Below, piece after piece: positions 16,254 to 24,868 of a stretch of DNA of 34,162 nt (within the stretch, counting starts at the first letter, position 1; each line of letters starts with the position of its first letter). This DNA comes from an uncultured Prevotella sp. (GTDB lineage Bacteria > Bacteroidota > Bacteroidia > Bacteroidales > Bacteroidaceae): contig UQTI01000031.1 of assembly GCA_900543975.1 (NCBI GenBank), positions 1-34,162 on the forward strand. The letters run 5' to 3'. The notes beneath the pieces were generated by a model. That model had not been told where the DNA came from, made no database searches, and was given only the letters and a program-made list of their open reading frames with translations. A program made the translations under genes and the position numbers.

Positions 16254-16308
16254 TGCCGACACGCAAAACACAACAAAGTAAGAAAAATAAAAAAAAACAA
16301 ATAACACA

Positions 16309-19300
16309 ATGAATTTCAACAAGATTTTACAATCATTGTTCGGAAACAAGTCGACCCGAGACATGAAGCTCATCCAGCCTCTTGTAGAAAAGGTCAAAGA
16401 GGCTTATCCGGCAATCAAGGCATTAAGCAACGACGAACTGCGTGCCAAGACAAAGGAGATACAGAAATATGTGCAAGACTCTGCCAACGAGCAGAAGCAG
16501 AAGATTGCTGATCTGAAAAGCAAGATTGAAGAAACGCCCATCGATGAGCGCGAAGGCATTTTCAGCGAGATCGACAAGTTGGAGAAAGAAGCGCTTGAGA
16601 TCTATGAGAAGGCTCTCAACGAGGTTATGCCTATTGCCTTCAGCATCGTGAAAGACACAGCACGCCGCTTTGCCGAGAACGAGGAGACCGTGGTTACAGC
16701 CACCGACTTCGACCGTCAGCTGGCAGCAAACCCCAAGAACGACTTTATCTATATTGACGGCGACAAGGCCGTATATCGCAACCATTGGACAGCAGGCGGA
16801 AACGACCTGAAATGGGAGATGGTCCACTATGACGTGCAGATCTTTGGAGGTATCGCCTTGCATCAGGGCAAGATTGCTGAGATGGCAACAGGTGAGGGCA
16901 AGACCCTTGTGGCAACCCTGCCTGTGTTCCTCAACGCCCTTACAGGCAACGGCGTTCACGTCGTTACCGTAAACGACTACCTTGCAAAGCGTGACTCGGA
17001 GTGGATGGGACCGCTCTACATGTTCAACGGTCTGTCTGTCGATTGCATTGACAAGCATCGTCCCAACTCGCCCGAGCGTCGCCGAGCCTACATGGCCGAC
17101 ATCACTTTCGGTACAAACAACGAGTTTGGCTTCGACTACCTTCGTGACAACATGGCACACTCGCCTGCCGACCTCGTGCAGCGTGCACACAATTATGCCA
17201 TTGTCGATGAGGTCGACTCTGTGCTTATTGACGATGCCCGTACACCTCTTATCATCTCTGGTCCTGTTGAGAAGGGCGACGACCAGATGTTTGAGCAGTA
17301 TCAGCCGCTCGTAGAGCGTCTTGTTGAGGTTCAGCGCAAGCTCGCCTCGCAATATCTGGCAGAAGCAAAACAGAAGATCAGCGAAGGTACCGAGAAGAAC
17401 GACAGCAAGCTCGTTGACGAAGGATTCCTCGCTCTCTACCGCTCACACAAGGCTCTTCCAAAGAACAAGCCCCTCATCAAGTTCCTCTCTGAGGACGGCA
17501 TAAAGGCCGGAATGCTCAAGACAGAGGAATATTATATGGAGAACAACAACCGCCGTATGCCCGAGTGTGTGGAGCCTCTCTACTTTGTTGTGGACGAGAA
17601 GCAGAACAGCTGCGACCTCACAGACAAGGGAACCGAGTGGTTGTCAAACCAGGTTAACGACAAGGATCTGTTCGTGCTGCCCGACATCGCCACAGAGCTG
17701 TCGGAGCTTGAAACCGTTACAACGCTGAGCGAGCAAGAGAAGATAGACAAGAAAGATGACATGCTCAACCACTATGCCGTTCAGAGCGACCGTGTGCACA
17801 CCTTGCAGCAGCTGCTCAAGGCTTACACCATGTTCAACAAGGACGACGAGTATGTTGTCATGGACGGCGAGGTGAAGATCGTGGACGAGCAGACAGGCCG
17901 TATCATGGAAGGCCGCCGCTGGAGCGATGGTCTGCACCAGGCTGTAGAGGCAAAGGAGCATGTTAAGGTGGAGGCTGCAACACAGACATTCGCGACAATC
18001 ACCTTGCAGAACTATTTCCGTATGTACCACAAGCTCTCTGGTATGACCGGTACCGCTTCTACCGAGGCAGGCGAGTTCTGGGACATCTACAAGCTTGATG
18101 TTGTAGAAATTCCTACCAACAAGCCCATCTTGCGTGTCGACATGGACGACCGCGTATACAAGACAGCCCGCGAGAAATATGCTGCCGTCATCGAAGAGAT
18201 TGAGGCCATGCGCAATAGTGGCCGCCCCGTGCTCGTGGGCACCACATCAGTAGAAATTTCAGAGTTGCTCTCACGCATGCTCAAGCTCCGCAACATCCCT
18301 CACCAGGTGTTGAACGCCAAATATCACCAGAAAGAGGCTGAGATCGTGGCCGAAGCAGGCCGTAGCGCCATGGGCCGCGTGACCATCACCGACGAAGATG
18401 GCAACAAACACGTTGAGGAGCGCATGCTCGGAGCCGTGACCATTGCCACCAACATGGCCGGTCGTGGTACCGATATCAAGCTCAGCCCCGAGGTTAAAGC
18501 AGCAGGCGGTCTTGCCATCATCGGCACAGAGCGTCATGAGAGCCGCCGCGTAGACCGTCAGCTCCGTGGTCGTGCAGGACGTCAGGGTGACCCCGGTAGC
18601 TCTGTGTTCTATGTGTCTCTTGAGGACAAGCTCATGCGTCTGTTCGCAAGCGAGCGCATAGCACGAGTTATGGACAAGCTCGGCTTCAAGGATGGCGAGC
18701 GTATCGAGAGCCCCATGATTTCGAAGAGCATCGAGCGCGCACAGAAGAAGGTTGAGGAGAACAACTTCGGTATCCGTAAGCACCTGCTCGAATATGACGA
18801 CGTGATGAACAAGCAGCGTACCGTTATCTACGAGAAGCGTCGTCACGCTCTCATGGGCGAGCGCATCGGCATGGACATCACCAACATCATCTGGGACCGC
18901 GTGGTCAACATCATCGAGAAGAACGACTATGCCGGTTGCCGCGAGATGTTCCTCAAGGTTCTTGCCATGGAATGTCCGTTCACAGAGGAAGACTTTGAGA
19001 ACACCAAGCATGCAGACCTTGAAGAGCGTTGCTTCCAGGAGGCAATGGCCACATTCAAGCGCAAGACAGACCGCATACAGGGTGTGGCTTGGCCCGTCAT
19101 CAAGGACGTTGAGGAGAAGCAAGGCAACATGTTCGAGCGCATCATGGTGCCCATCACAGACGGCAAGCGCGTTTACCAGATTCCTTGCAACCTCAAGGAG
19201 GCTTACCGCACAGAGGGCAAGGACGTTGTGAAGCAGTTTGAGCGTACCGTGATGCTCCACATCATCGACGACTGCTGGAAGGAGAACCTCCGCCAGCTCG

Positions 19301-19689
19301 ACGAGCTGCGCCACAGCGTGCAGAACGCATCATACGAGCAGAAGGATCCGTTGCTCATCTTCAAGCTTGAGAGCGCACAGCTGTTCGACTCGATGGTGAA
19401 CGACATGAACAACCGCATCTCGTCTATACTCACACGCGGACAGATTCCTGAAATTCAGCAGCAAGAGGTACAGGAAGCTCCTGCTGAGGAGCAGGCTCCA
19501 AAGAAGCGTTATGAGGAACGCAAGGACAGCCTTGAGGATGAAGCACAGCGTGCTGCCGCCAATCAGGATACACGCGAGAAGCAGCCACAGCAGCCTTATG
19601 TTGCCGACAAGCTGCCTGGCCGCAACGACCCATGTCCTTGTGGCAGCGGCAAGAAGTTTAAGAACTGCCACGGTCGCGGACTTGTGTAA
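16309..19689 (+). CDS. secA: Preprotein translocase ATPase SecA
   Basis: SecA drives secretory proteins through SecYEG by ATP hydrolysis. The 1,126-residue length is larger than E. coli SecA (901), as expected for Bacteroidetes, whose SecA carries insertions in the first half. Walker A is MATGEGKT (192-199). The DEAD-like Walker B appears in the segment around VDEVDSVLIDDAR. The motor-2 signature includes GTERHESRRVDRQLRGRAGR. The C-terminus has the zinc-binding motif CPCGSGKKFKNCH, which binds SecB and phospholipid in other bacteria. A long Glu/Gln/Lys linker lies before it. The gene follows the phosphatase-like gene by 236 bases with a possible promoter in between, and ends at a strong terminator. 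Confidence 0.99.
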   Translation: MNFNKILQSLFGNKSTRDMKLIQPLVEKVKEAYPAIKALSNDELRAKTKEIQKYVQDSANEQKQKIADLKSKIEETPIDEREGIFSEIDKLEKEALEIYEKALNEVMPIAFSIVKDTARRFAENEETVVTATDFDRQLAANPKNDFIYIDGDKAVYRNHWTAGGNDLKWEMVHYDVQIFGGIALHQGKIAEMATGEGKTLVATLPVFLNALTGNGVHVVTVNDYLAKRDSEWMGPLYMFNGLSVDCIDKHRPNSPERRRAYMADITFGTNNEFGFDYLRDNMAHSPADLVQRAHNYAIVDEVDSVLIDDARTPLIISGPVEKGDDQMFEQYQPLVERLVEVQRKLASQYLAEAKQKISEGTEKNDSKLVDEGFLALYRSHKALPKNKPLIKFLSEDGIKAGMLKTEEYYMENNNRRMPECVEPLYFVVDEKQNSCDLTDKGTEWLSNQVNDKDLFVLPDIATELSELETVTTLSEQEKIDKKDDMLNHYAVQSDRVHTLQQLLKAYTMFNKDDEYVVMDGEVKIVDEQTGRIMEGRRWSDGLHQAVEAKEHVKVEAATQTFATITLQNYFRMYHKLSGMTGTASTEAGEFWDIYKLDVVEIPTNKPILRVDMDDRVYKTAREKYAAVIEEIEAMRNSGRPVLVGTTSVEISELLSRMLKLRNIPHQVLNAKYHQKEAEIVAEAGRSAMGRVTITDEDGNKHVEERMLGAVTIATNMAGRGTDIKLSPEVKAAGGLAIIGTERHESRRVDRQLRGRAGRQGDPGSSVFYVSLEDKLMRLFASERIARVMDKLGFKDGERIESPMISKSIERAQKKVEENNFGIRKHLLEYDDVMNKQRTVIYEKRRHALMGERIGMDITNIIWDRVVNIIEKNDYAGCREMFLKVLAMECPFTEEDFENTKHADLEERCFQEAMATFKRKTDRIQGVAWPVIKDVEEKQGNMFERIMVPITDGKRVYQIPCNLKEAYRTEGKDVVKQFERTVMLHIIDDCWKENLRQLDELRHSVQNASYEQKDPLLIFKLESAQLFDSMVNDMNNRISSILTRGQIPEIQQQEVQEAPAEEQAPKKRYEERKDSLEDEAQRAAANQDTREKQPQQPYVADKLPGRNDPCPCGSGKKFKNCHGRGLV

Positions 19690-19722
19690 AGAACAAAACA
19701 TAACAGAACGACAATAAGAAGC

Positions 19723-19762
19723 AAGCCCGGATGGAGAATCACTCTTCATCCGGGCTTTTTCT
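19723..19762 (+). terminator. secA terminator
   Basis: Perfect 11-bp arms aagcccggatg (19723-19733) and catccgggctt (19747-19757) followed by a T-rich run. Confidence 0.9.
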
Positions 19763-20025
19763 TTCATAGAAGATTTCTTTTGTTTCTTTTTTTGCCTTTT
19801 TCTTTTTTTGCCTTTTTCTATTTTCTTATTTTTTACTTTCTTTTAGCTTCACAGCTGGTAATCTATAGAAAATTATTTCTCCCCCTCAACCAGAAGCAAA
19901 AACAACATTGAGGGGCATTGAATCACTCTTGAAAAGATGACTTTCACAAGCCTATAAAATTATTAAACAAACATAGCTTCGCTGTTACTGTTGTCAGAAG
20001 AAAAACTCATTTCTGAAAACCTTTG

Positions 20026-20218
20026 GAAAGCCCTTGTCCCATCTCACAGAGGAAAAGCCTTGTCTGTTAGAAGGCTTAATCCCCGGTGACCGCAAAACGG
20101 TTAGAATGGTTCTATCTTATCGTTTTTTGTGTTGGCATGAGAGGCTTACGCCTGTCATTTGTTCAAATGTTTTTTTCATAGCCTCGCCACTTTTATATGT
20201 GGCGAAGGCTCCTTTTTT
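20026..20218 (+). ncRNA. Candidate structured small RNA, class unknown
   Basis: A terminator with no gene before it implies a non-coding transcript. Between about 20026 and 20218 there are successive stems: aagcctt/aaggctt (20055-20077), accg/cggt (20089-20101), atgagaggc/gcctgtcat (20137-20158, one mismatch) and the terminator stem (20180-20210). A near-consensus -7 element, AACCTTTG (20018-20025), precedes it. The length of about 190 bases is in the range of 6S RNA, but I do not recognise 6S, SRP RNA, tmRNA or RNase P landmarks. Confidence 0.4.
20180..20218 (+). terminator. Intrinsic terminator without an upstream protein gene
   Basis: Arms agcctcgccac (20180-20190) and gtggcgaaggct (20199-20210) form an 11-bp stem with one bulged A, followed by CC and six T. 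Confidence 0.8.
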
Positions 20219-20416
20219 GTTAAGACCAATAATACCTTTTTATTGTCGACACATCTTTGGGTCAACATTTATTATAGTTTAGTTTCCTATTTTCTTTTTG
20301 CAAATTTAATGTTTTAAAACCAATCGCACAATTAAAACGTACCTCAAAAAACGTCAAGTTGTAGGAAAACAGCAAAAAAAGCAGCTCAAAATACGTCAAA
20401 ATAGGAATAAAACACT

Positions 20417-20424
20417 TAATTTTG
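20417..20424 (+). promoter_or_regulatory. -7 promoter element TAATTTTG for the LuxR-type regulator
   Basis: A perfect TAnnTTTG match 22 bases before the ATG at 20446, leaving a very short leader. Confidence 0.6.
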
Positions 20425-20445
20425 CAAAAAGACCATACGCCTACT

Positions 20446-21486
20446 ATGAATAAAAAACCAGAAAAGACCAACAAAGCAGCTTCGCCAAAAGAAGCTCTTA
20501 CAGCAATAAAGAAGGTCACAAAACGCTTTCTTGACCGCGAGGACAACTATCTTGACCAGCAGCGGCAGGTGCTTTTTGTGTTTTACGCTCTGTTCCTGTC
20601 GTGCGGACTGTTAACCAACATTACAGGATTGTCTGGCACGTTCCATCCGTTTTACACCACGATGAACAGCATCATGCTGGCAGAAATTGTCGTTCTGTCC
20701 GTGGCATACATCACCAGGCGGCTGAGCATAGTGAAAACCATTGGATGCATGACGTTGTCTTTGCAGCTTTGCCTGGCTGTTGAAACCGTTTTCGGAGCAT
20801 TGTCGCCCGACATTAAAGACGACGTGACGATGATTCTCATCAACATGCTTATCCTGTCTGCCAACACCATCTTCTCTTTGGCAACATACCTCATTCTCAC
20901 CAGCAGGCTCACCACAGCCATAGCCCTTTGCACATATATCGTATGCCTAACAGCCACAGGCAACAGAATTTTGCACGACTATTTCCTCATTCTCCTCCTC
21001 ATCATGCTGTTCATTAGTGCCATAGGCATAAGAATAGCCAAGAATGCCGAATATCTTGTGCAAGCCAACAAAACGCTTCAACGCGACGAGACCGAGCTGC
21101 TTCAGGTGCTTCGTCTGAACAAGAAGCAGGTAAAGGCATATATTGCCCTCGCCCTTGAGAAGCATGATTTGGCAAAGACCACTCATCTGCTCAGCCTCAT
21201 GGGAGCCACATCTCAAAAAAACGTCATTGACAACGTGACCGAGTTTCTTAAGCAACAAGAGCTTGAGAAACATGACATCGCAAGCGTGTTCCCCGACTTC
21301 ACGCCATCAGAACTCAACATCTGCCGCCTCATCCTTCAAGGAAAGAAGCAAGGCGAGATTTGCAACATTCTCAACAAATCAGAATCGAACATCAGCACAC
21401 AACGTGCCAACATACGCAAAAAACTCGGATTGCAAACGTCTCAAGATCTCGCCGAAGCGCTTGCTGAACGCATGAACAAAGGATGA
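20446..21486 (+). CDS. Membrane-anchored LuxR-type transcriptional regulator
   Basis: A 346-residue protein with six or so hydrophobic segments (about 41-60, 74-92, 98-115, 127-150, 155-172, 178-197), a linker helix region and a C-terminal LuxR/GerE helix-turn-helix (about 285-340). The HTH has the pattern FTPSELNICRLILQGKK, then ICNILNKSESNISTQRANI, then KKLGL. It is probably a one-component regulator that senses a signal in or at the membrane; the ligand and targets are unknown. The ATG at 20446 is preferred over a TTG at 20422 because the promoter element overlaps that TTG. The final codons MNKG and stop are duplicated in the 3' flank. Confidence 0.85.
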   Translation: MNKKPEKTNKAASPKEALTAIKKVTKRFLDREDNYLDQQRQVLFVFYALFLSCGLLTNITGLSGTFHPFYTTMNSIMLAEIVVLSVAYITRRLSIVKTIGCMTLSLQLCLAVETVFGALSPDIKDDVTMILINMLILSANTIFSLATYLILTSRLTTAIALCTYIVCLTATGNRILHDYFLILLLIMLFISAIGIRIAKNAEYLVQANKTLQRDETELLQVLRLNKKQVKAYIALALEKHDLAKTTHLLSLMGATSQKNVIDNVTEFLKQQELEKHDIASVFPDFTPSELNICRLILQGKKQGEICNILNKSESNISTQRANIRKKLGLQTSQDLAEALAERMNKG

Positions 21487-21511
21487 AATGAACATGAACA
21501 AGGGATGAAAT
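21472..21511. repeat. Tandem duplication of the LuxR-type gene's last codons
   Basis: Two 18-base units, atgaacaaaggatgaaat (21472-21489) and a copy with one change (21494-21511), have a 22-base period. The first encodes MNKG and the stop; the second lies just beyond it. Confidence 0.85.
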
Positions 21512-22053
21512 AAAGGAGAAGAAGAAAGAGATGGAGAAAGAGATGGAGAAAGAGATGAAGATGAAGAAAAAGTAAAGAGGTGAAAGAGGGTGAAAGAAAG
21601 ATGAGAATGGGAGGTGAAAGAATGCCTAAACAAGGAGAAATAAAGTAACAAAAAGCGCCATTATTTCATGGAAAATGTTTTTGCATATTTATTCATTTTC
21701 AGCCTCTTTTTTAGTGCTGTTCTCAAAGTGCCCAACTTACGATTTGAAAGTGCCTCTTTGACGTCCTCAAAGAGGCTCTTTGAGGAGCTCATTAAGGCCC
21801 TTTGACAGCCTCAAAGAGGCCCTTTGACAAAACCGCCCTCCTTTTAAGAGTTGTTAACAAAAACAATAAGTAAAACCCGTGATATTTTTGAAAACAGAAA
21901 GATAAACGCCTATAAACGCTTACGACCGCAGTTTTGGATATTTATGCACCAGAGCTCTGTTTCCTGTATATTTATTCATTCTTCTGCATCAGCCAAACAT
22001 TTTCTTTCTGTAAAGAACCGAAGTTAAAAAAAGAACAAAAACAATAACACGAC
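21487..22053. other. Gene-free region with purine tract and hairpin cluster
   Basis: These 567 bases start with an almost pyrimidine-free plus-strand tract (to about 21650) containing 12-bp repeats of gaaagagatgga (about 21524-21559). A cluster of CTCAAAGAGG/CCTCTTTGA repeats follows (21752-21830). I see no gene and no clear promoter before thpR. Confidence 0.6.
21752..21830. repeat. Cluster of palindromic CCTCTTTGA/TCAAAGAGG units
   Basis: A perfect 10-bp stem gcctctttga/tcaaagaggc (21752-21776, 5-base loop) is followed by further direct and inverted copies, including two copies of ggccctttgaca. Different units could pair with each other to form alternative structures. Confidence 0.75.
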
Positions 22054-22548
22054 ATGGCACGCATTTTTATTGCAATACGTTTTAACGATGATGTCAAGAA
22101 CACGTTTGTCAACATTCAGAACACCTTAAGAACAAAAGGCGTCAGGGGCAACTATTGCCCTTATAACAACCTTCACCTAACCCTTGCCTTCATAGGCGAG
22201 AACTATGATCTTCAAAACATTTATAAAGCTGTGAGTGAAGTGACCTTTAAGCCTTTCACAATGACCTTGGGCGAGCTTGGAACGTTTCCCACGAAAACAG
22301 GCGTCATCTGGTGCGGGATAAAGGAGAAAGAACCCGTCACGACCGTTGCCAACAAGCTACGCGAACGTCTCGCAGCCAACGATGTCGGTTTCAGCGCCAT
22401 GACTTTCTATCCTCACATATCTCTTGTCAGGCAACCGTCAACCATCGTTACAGACATTGACGTTCCCGAAACATCTATAACGGTAGACCGACTGTTCGTA
22501 ATGAAATCGGAACGAATTGACGGAGAACTTGTTTATTCTGAGATATGA
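22054..22548 (+). CDS. thpR: RNA 2',3'-cyclic phosphodiesterase (2H family)
   Basis: A 164-residue cytoplasmic enzyme of the LigT/ThpR 2H phosphoesterase family, which opens 2',3'-cyclic phosphates on RNA ends. The two catalytic motifs are His41-Leu-Thr-Leu (NNLHLTLAFIGE) and His121-Ile-Ser-Leu (FYPHISLVRQ). The start MARIFIAIRF matches the family's usual N-terminus, and the length is close to the norm of about 175-190. It is followed by a bidirectional terminator separating it from the convergent PurF-like gene. It appears monocistronic. Confidence 0.9.
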   Translation: MARIFIAIRFNDDVKNTFVNIQNTLRTKGVRGNYCPYNNLHLTLAFIGENYDLQNIYKAVSEVTFKPFTMTLGELGTFPTKTGVIWCGIKEKEPVTTVANKLRERLAANDVGFSAMTFYPHISLVRQPSTIVTDIDVPETSITVDRLFVMKSERIDGELVYSEI

Positions 22549-22590
22549 AAACCAATGGTCGTTATAGAAATGACAGAGAAATATAGATAC

Positions 22591-22631
22591 AAAAGGAGAA
22601 GACCTCGTCTAAACAAAAGTCTTCTCCTTTT
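22591..22631. terminator. Bidirectional terminator between convergent genes
   Basis: Perfect 13-bp arms aaaaggagaagac (22591-22603) and gtcttctcctttt (22619-22631). A-rich and T-rich ends serve both thpR (plus) and the PurF-like gene (minus). Confidence 0.88.
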
Positions 22632-22682
22632 CCGTTATGCAAGCCTCACCCACTAAACGTGTGAGGGTATGGTGTGTGTTTT

Positions 22683-24119
22683 TTACTCGTCGGCATTCTC
22701 TTTAAGTGTGTAAGCGCTGCTGCCATCGAAACAATGGGTGCAGACCTTACATTTTGGCAAGCCAATGGCCTCGATGAGCTGCTCTATGGTGTTAAACTTG
22801 AGCGTTGTGAGACCAAGATCCTGACGGATGGCCTCCACCATGCGCTTATACTCAGGCGAGTCGGTAGTGGCATATTTCTCAAGATTCTTGTTTGCGTCAC
22901 CCTCAAACTTTTCAATTATTCGGCGTGTTATCAGCTCCATATCGCTCTTTGACGAGGTGAAGTTGATGAACGGACAGCCATAGACAAGAGGCGGACAGGC
23001 TATGCGCATGTGACACTCTTTCAGGCCGGCCTTGTCAAACAGCACCTTAACGTTGTCGCGAAGCTGTGTGCCACGCACAATAGAATCGTCGCAGAACAGC
23101 ACACGCTTGCCCTTAAGCATGGCTTTGTTGGGGATGAGCTTCATCTTTGCAACCAACGAGCGCATTGACTGGTTAGAAGGTGTGAACGAGCGCGGCCATG
23201 TGGGAGTGTACTTGGCTATGCAGCGCTGATAAGGCACACCCTTGCCCGCAGCATAACCCATGGCCATGCCTGTGCCCGAGTCAGGAATGCCGCTACAACA
23301 GTCGACCTCCACATCATCTGTCTTTGCCAGGTTGTAACCATTGGCGAATCGGGCATCCTCCACGTTCTTGCCTTCGTAGGTAGAGGTCGGAAAACCATAA
23401 TAGACCCACAGGAACGAGCAGATCTGCATCTTCTTGTTTGGCTCACGCATCTGCGTCATGCCGTCAGCCGTCAGGCTAACGATCTCGCCAGGTCCCACAT
23501 TATAACATTCCTCAAAATCGAGGTTAGGGAACGATGTCGACTCGCTCGACACAGCATAAGCTCCGTCTTTCTTGCCTATTATTATAGGTGTGCGTCCCCA
23601 AGAGTCGCGGGCACAGATAATGGAGTTGTCTGTCAAGATGAGCATCGTGCAAGAGCCCTTTATGTGATGATAGACGTTCTCTATGCCCTCCTTGAAGGTC
23701 TTGCCCTGTATGAGCAGCAGAGCCACAAGCTCCGTCTGGTTCGTTGAGCTCTGAGACAGTTCTGCAAAATGCATGTTCTTCGAGAGCAACTCGTCAGTAA
23801 GCTCATTGATGTTGGCAATCTTTGCCACCGTGCAGATGGCAAAGCGTCCGAGGTGCGAATTTATTATGAGCGGCTGCGCGTCCGTGTCACTAATAACACC
23901 TATACCCGCCGTGCTTCCTTCGAAGCGGTCAAGCGTGGGTTCAAACTTTGTTCTGAAATACGAACTCTCCAAGTTGTGGATAGAGCGCACAAAACCCTTT
24001 TCTTTACTATACATCGCCATGCCGCCACGACGTGTACCGAGATGCGAGTTGTAGTCGGTTCCGTAGAACAGATCTGCAACACAGCTTTTTTTGGAAATGG
24101 TTCCGAAGATGCCTCCCAT
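22683..24119 (-). CDS. PurF-like amidophosphoribosyltransferase paralogue without Cys1
   Basis: A 478-residue protein with the two-domain layout of glutamine PRPP amidotransferase, the first step of purine synthesis. The C-terminal PRTase domain is well kept. The PRPP loop VLFCDDSIVRGTQ spans 340-352, and DSGTGMAMGYA, CPPLVYGCPF and a C-terminal KVCTHCFDG follow family patterns. The N-terminal glutaminase domain is altered. It starts MGGIFG, where active enzymes expose a catalytic cysteine (CGI[VF]G), so glutamine hydrolysis by the classic Ntn mechanism is not possible. Other glutaminase-fold segments (LGTRRGGMA, SHLGRFA) remain. It may use free ammonia, accept another amine donor, or regulate. 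No other purine gene is nearby. Confidence 0.85.
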   Translation of the reverse strand: MGGIFGTISKKSCVADLFYGTDYNSHLGTRRGGMAMYSKEKGFVRSIHNLESSYFRTKFEPTLDRFEGSTAGIGVISDTDAQPLIINSHLGRFAICTVAKIANINELTDELLSKNMHFAELSQSSTNQTELVALLLIQGKTFKEGIENVYHHIKGSCTMLILTDNSIICARDSWGRTPIIIGKKDGAYAVSSESTSFPNLDFEECYNVGPGEIVSLTADGMTQMREPNKKMQICSFLWVYYGFPTSTYEGKNVEDARFANGYNLAKTDDVEVDCCSGIPDSGTGMAMGYAAGKGVPYQRCIAKYTPTWPRSFTPSNQSMRSLVAKMKLIPNKAMLKGKRVLFCDDSIVRGTQLRDNVKVLFDKAGLKECHMRIACPPLVYGCPFINFTSSKSDMELITRRIIEKFEGDANKNLEKYATTDSPEYKRMVEAIRQDLGLTTLKFNTIEQLIEAIGLPKCKVCTHCFDGSSAYTLKENADE

Positions 24120-24258
24120 AAGAATTGCAATATGTTATACCTAAAAATTGAAATTTGAAAATTTATGCGCGAAATTAAAAAAAAATATACAACCGACAAA
24201 ATGATAAAACGATTTTCTGTTTTCTGATTACAATTTCTTGACATATCCAAGACATTAT

Positions 24259-24289
24259 TTGCCAATATGGACAAAAATCATTACTTTCG
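24259..24289 (+). promoter_or_regulatory. Promoter for the acetyltransferase gene
   Basis: A TTG (24259-24261) lies 20 bases before TACTTTCG (24282-24289), one mismatch from TAnnTTTG. Transcription would start near 24296. Confidence 0.45.
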
Positions 24290-24308
24290 CAACATATAAA
24301 CGATAAAA

Positions 24309-24343
24309 TTAAAATAACGACATTTGTTTTAAAATAACGACAT
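24309..24343. repeat. 15-bp direct repeat spanning the acetyltransferase start
   Basis: The sequence ttaaaataacgacat occurs at 24309-24323 and 24329-24343, a 20-base period. The second copy contains the first two bases of the ATG at 24342. Confidence 0.85.
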
Positions 24344-24779
24344 GCGCACAGACATAAACATCTACGAGGCAACAGAGGCCACGCCAGAGCTTGCCAACGC
24401 CATTGCCGCCTTGCTGCCGCAGCTTAGCACCACGCCCCACCCTTTCGGTCTTGACGACCTGAAAGCCATAGCCTCAAGCAAGGACAGCCATCTCTTCATC
24501 CTCGCTGTCAACGGCCAGACAGCCGGTATGATAACCCTCGCCTTCTACACCACTCCAACGGGACGCAAGGCATGGGCCGAGGACCTCGTTGTAGACAGCA
24601 GTTGGCGCGGCCACTCTTTCGGCAAACTCCTGATAAACCACGTCATCCAATTTGCTGAAGACAACGGCCCTTGCCAGCTGATGCTCACCTCTCGTCCATC
24701 GCGCATAGCAGCCAACGCCCTTTATAGAAGCATTGGCTTTGAGGCAAAAGAGACAAACGTATATAAGATGAGTTTATAA
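24342..24779 (+). CDS. GNAT-family N-acetyltransferase
   Basis: A 145-residue acetyltransferase of the GNAT fold, which transfers an acetyl group from acetyl-CoA to an amine. The acetyl-CoA-binding motif A is in AEDLVVDSSWRGHSFGKLL, with the pyrophosphate loop RGHSFG at 89-94. The last strand and helix, IAANALYRSIGFE, match the common NALYRSIGF ending of the family. The substrate cannot be told from sequence. The gene has its own promoter and precedes an ABC ATPase gene by 89 bases on the same strand, so they may share a transcript. Confidence 0.9.
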   Translation: MRTDINIYEATEATPELANAIAALLPQLSTTPHPFGLDDLKAIASSKDSHLFILAVNGQTAGMITLAFYTTPTGRKAWAEDLVVDSSWRGHSFGKLLINHVIQFAEDNGPCQLMLTSRPSRIAANALYRSIGFEAKETNVYKMSL

Positions 24780-24868
24780 GAATGTACATGTAATTTGTTT
24801 TTAACGATAACTAACGATTGCTAAAAAACAATTGTTTTAAAACACAACAAACGAAAGGAAACAAAAAA

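Larger units (their letters stand above)
19690..20445. other. Gene-free region with possible small RNA
   Basis: These 756 bases hold the secA terminator, a pyrimidine-rich run (about 19755-19850), a structured stretch ending in a second terminator (20180-20218) and the promoter of the LuxR-type gene (20417-20424). I see no convincing protein gene. Confidence 0.6.

Noticed and set aside
20034..20282. 82-residue frame in the region between secA and the LuxR-type gene
   Set aside because: It runs straight through a strong terminator stem and has no recognisable features; a non-coding RNA explains the region better.
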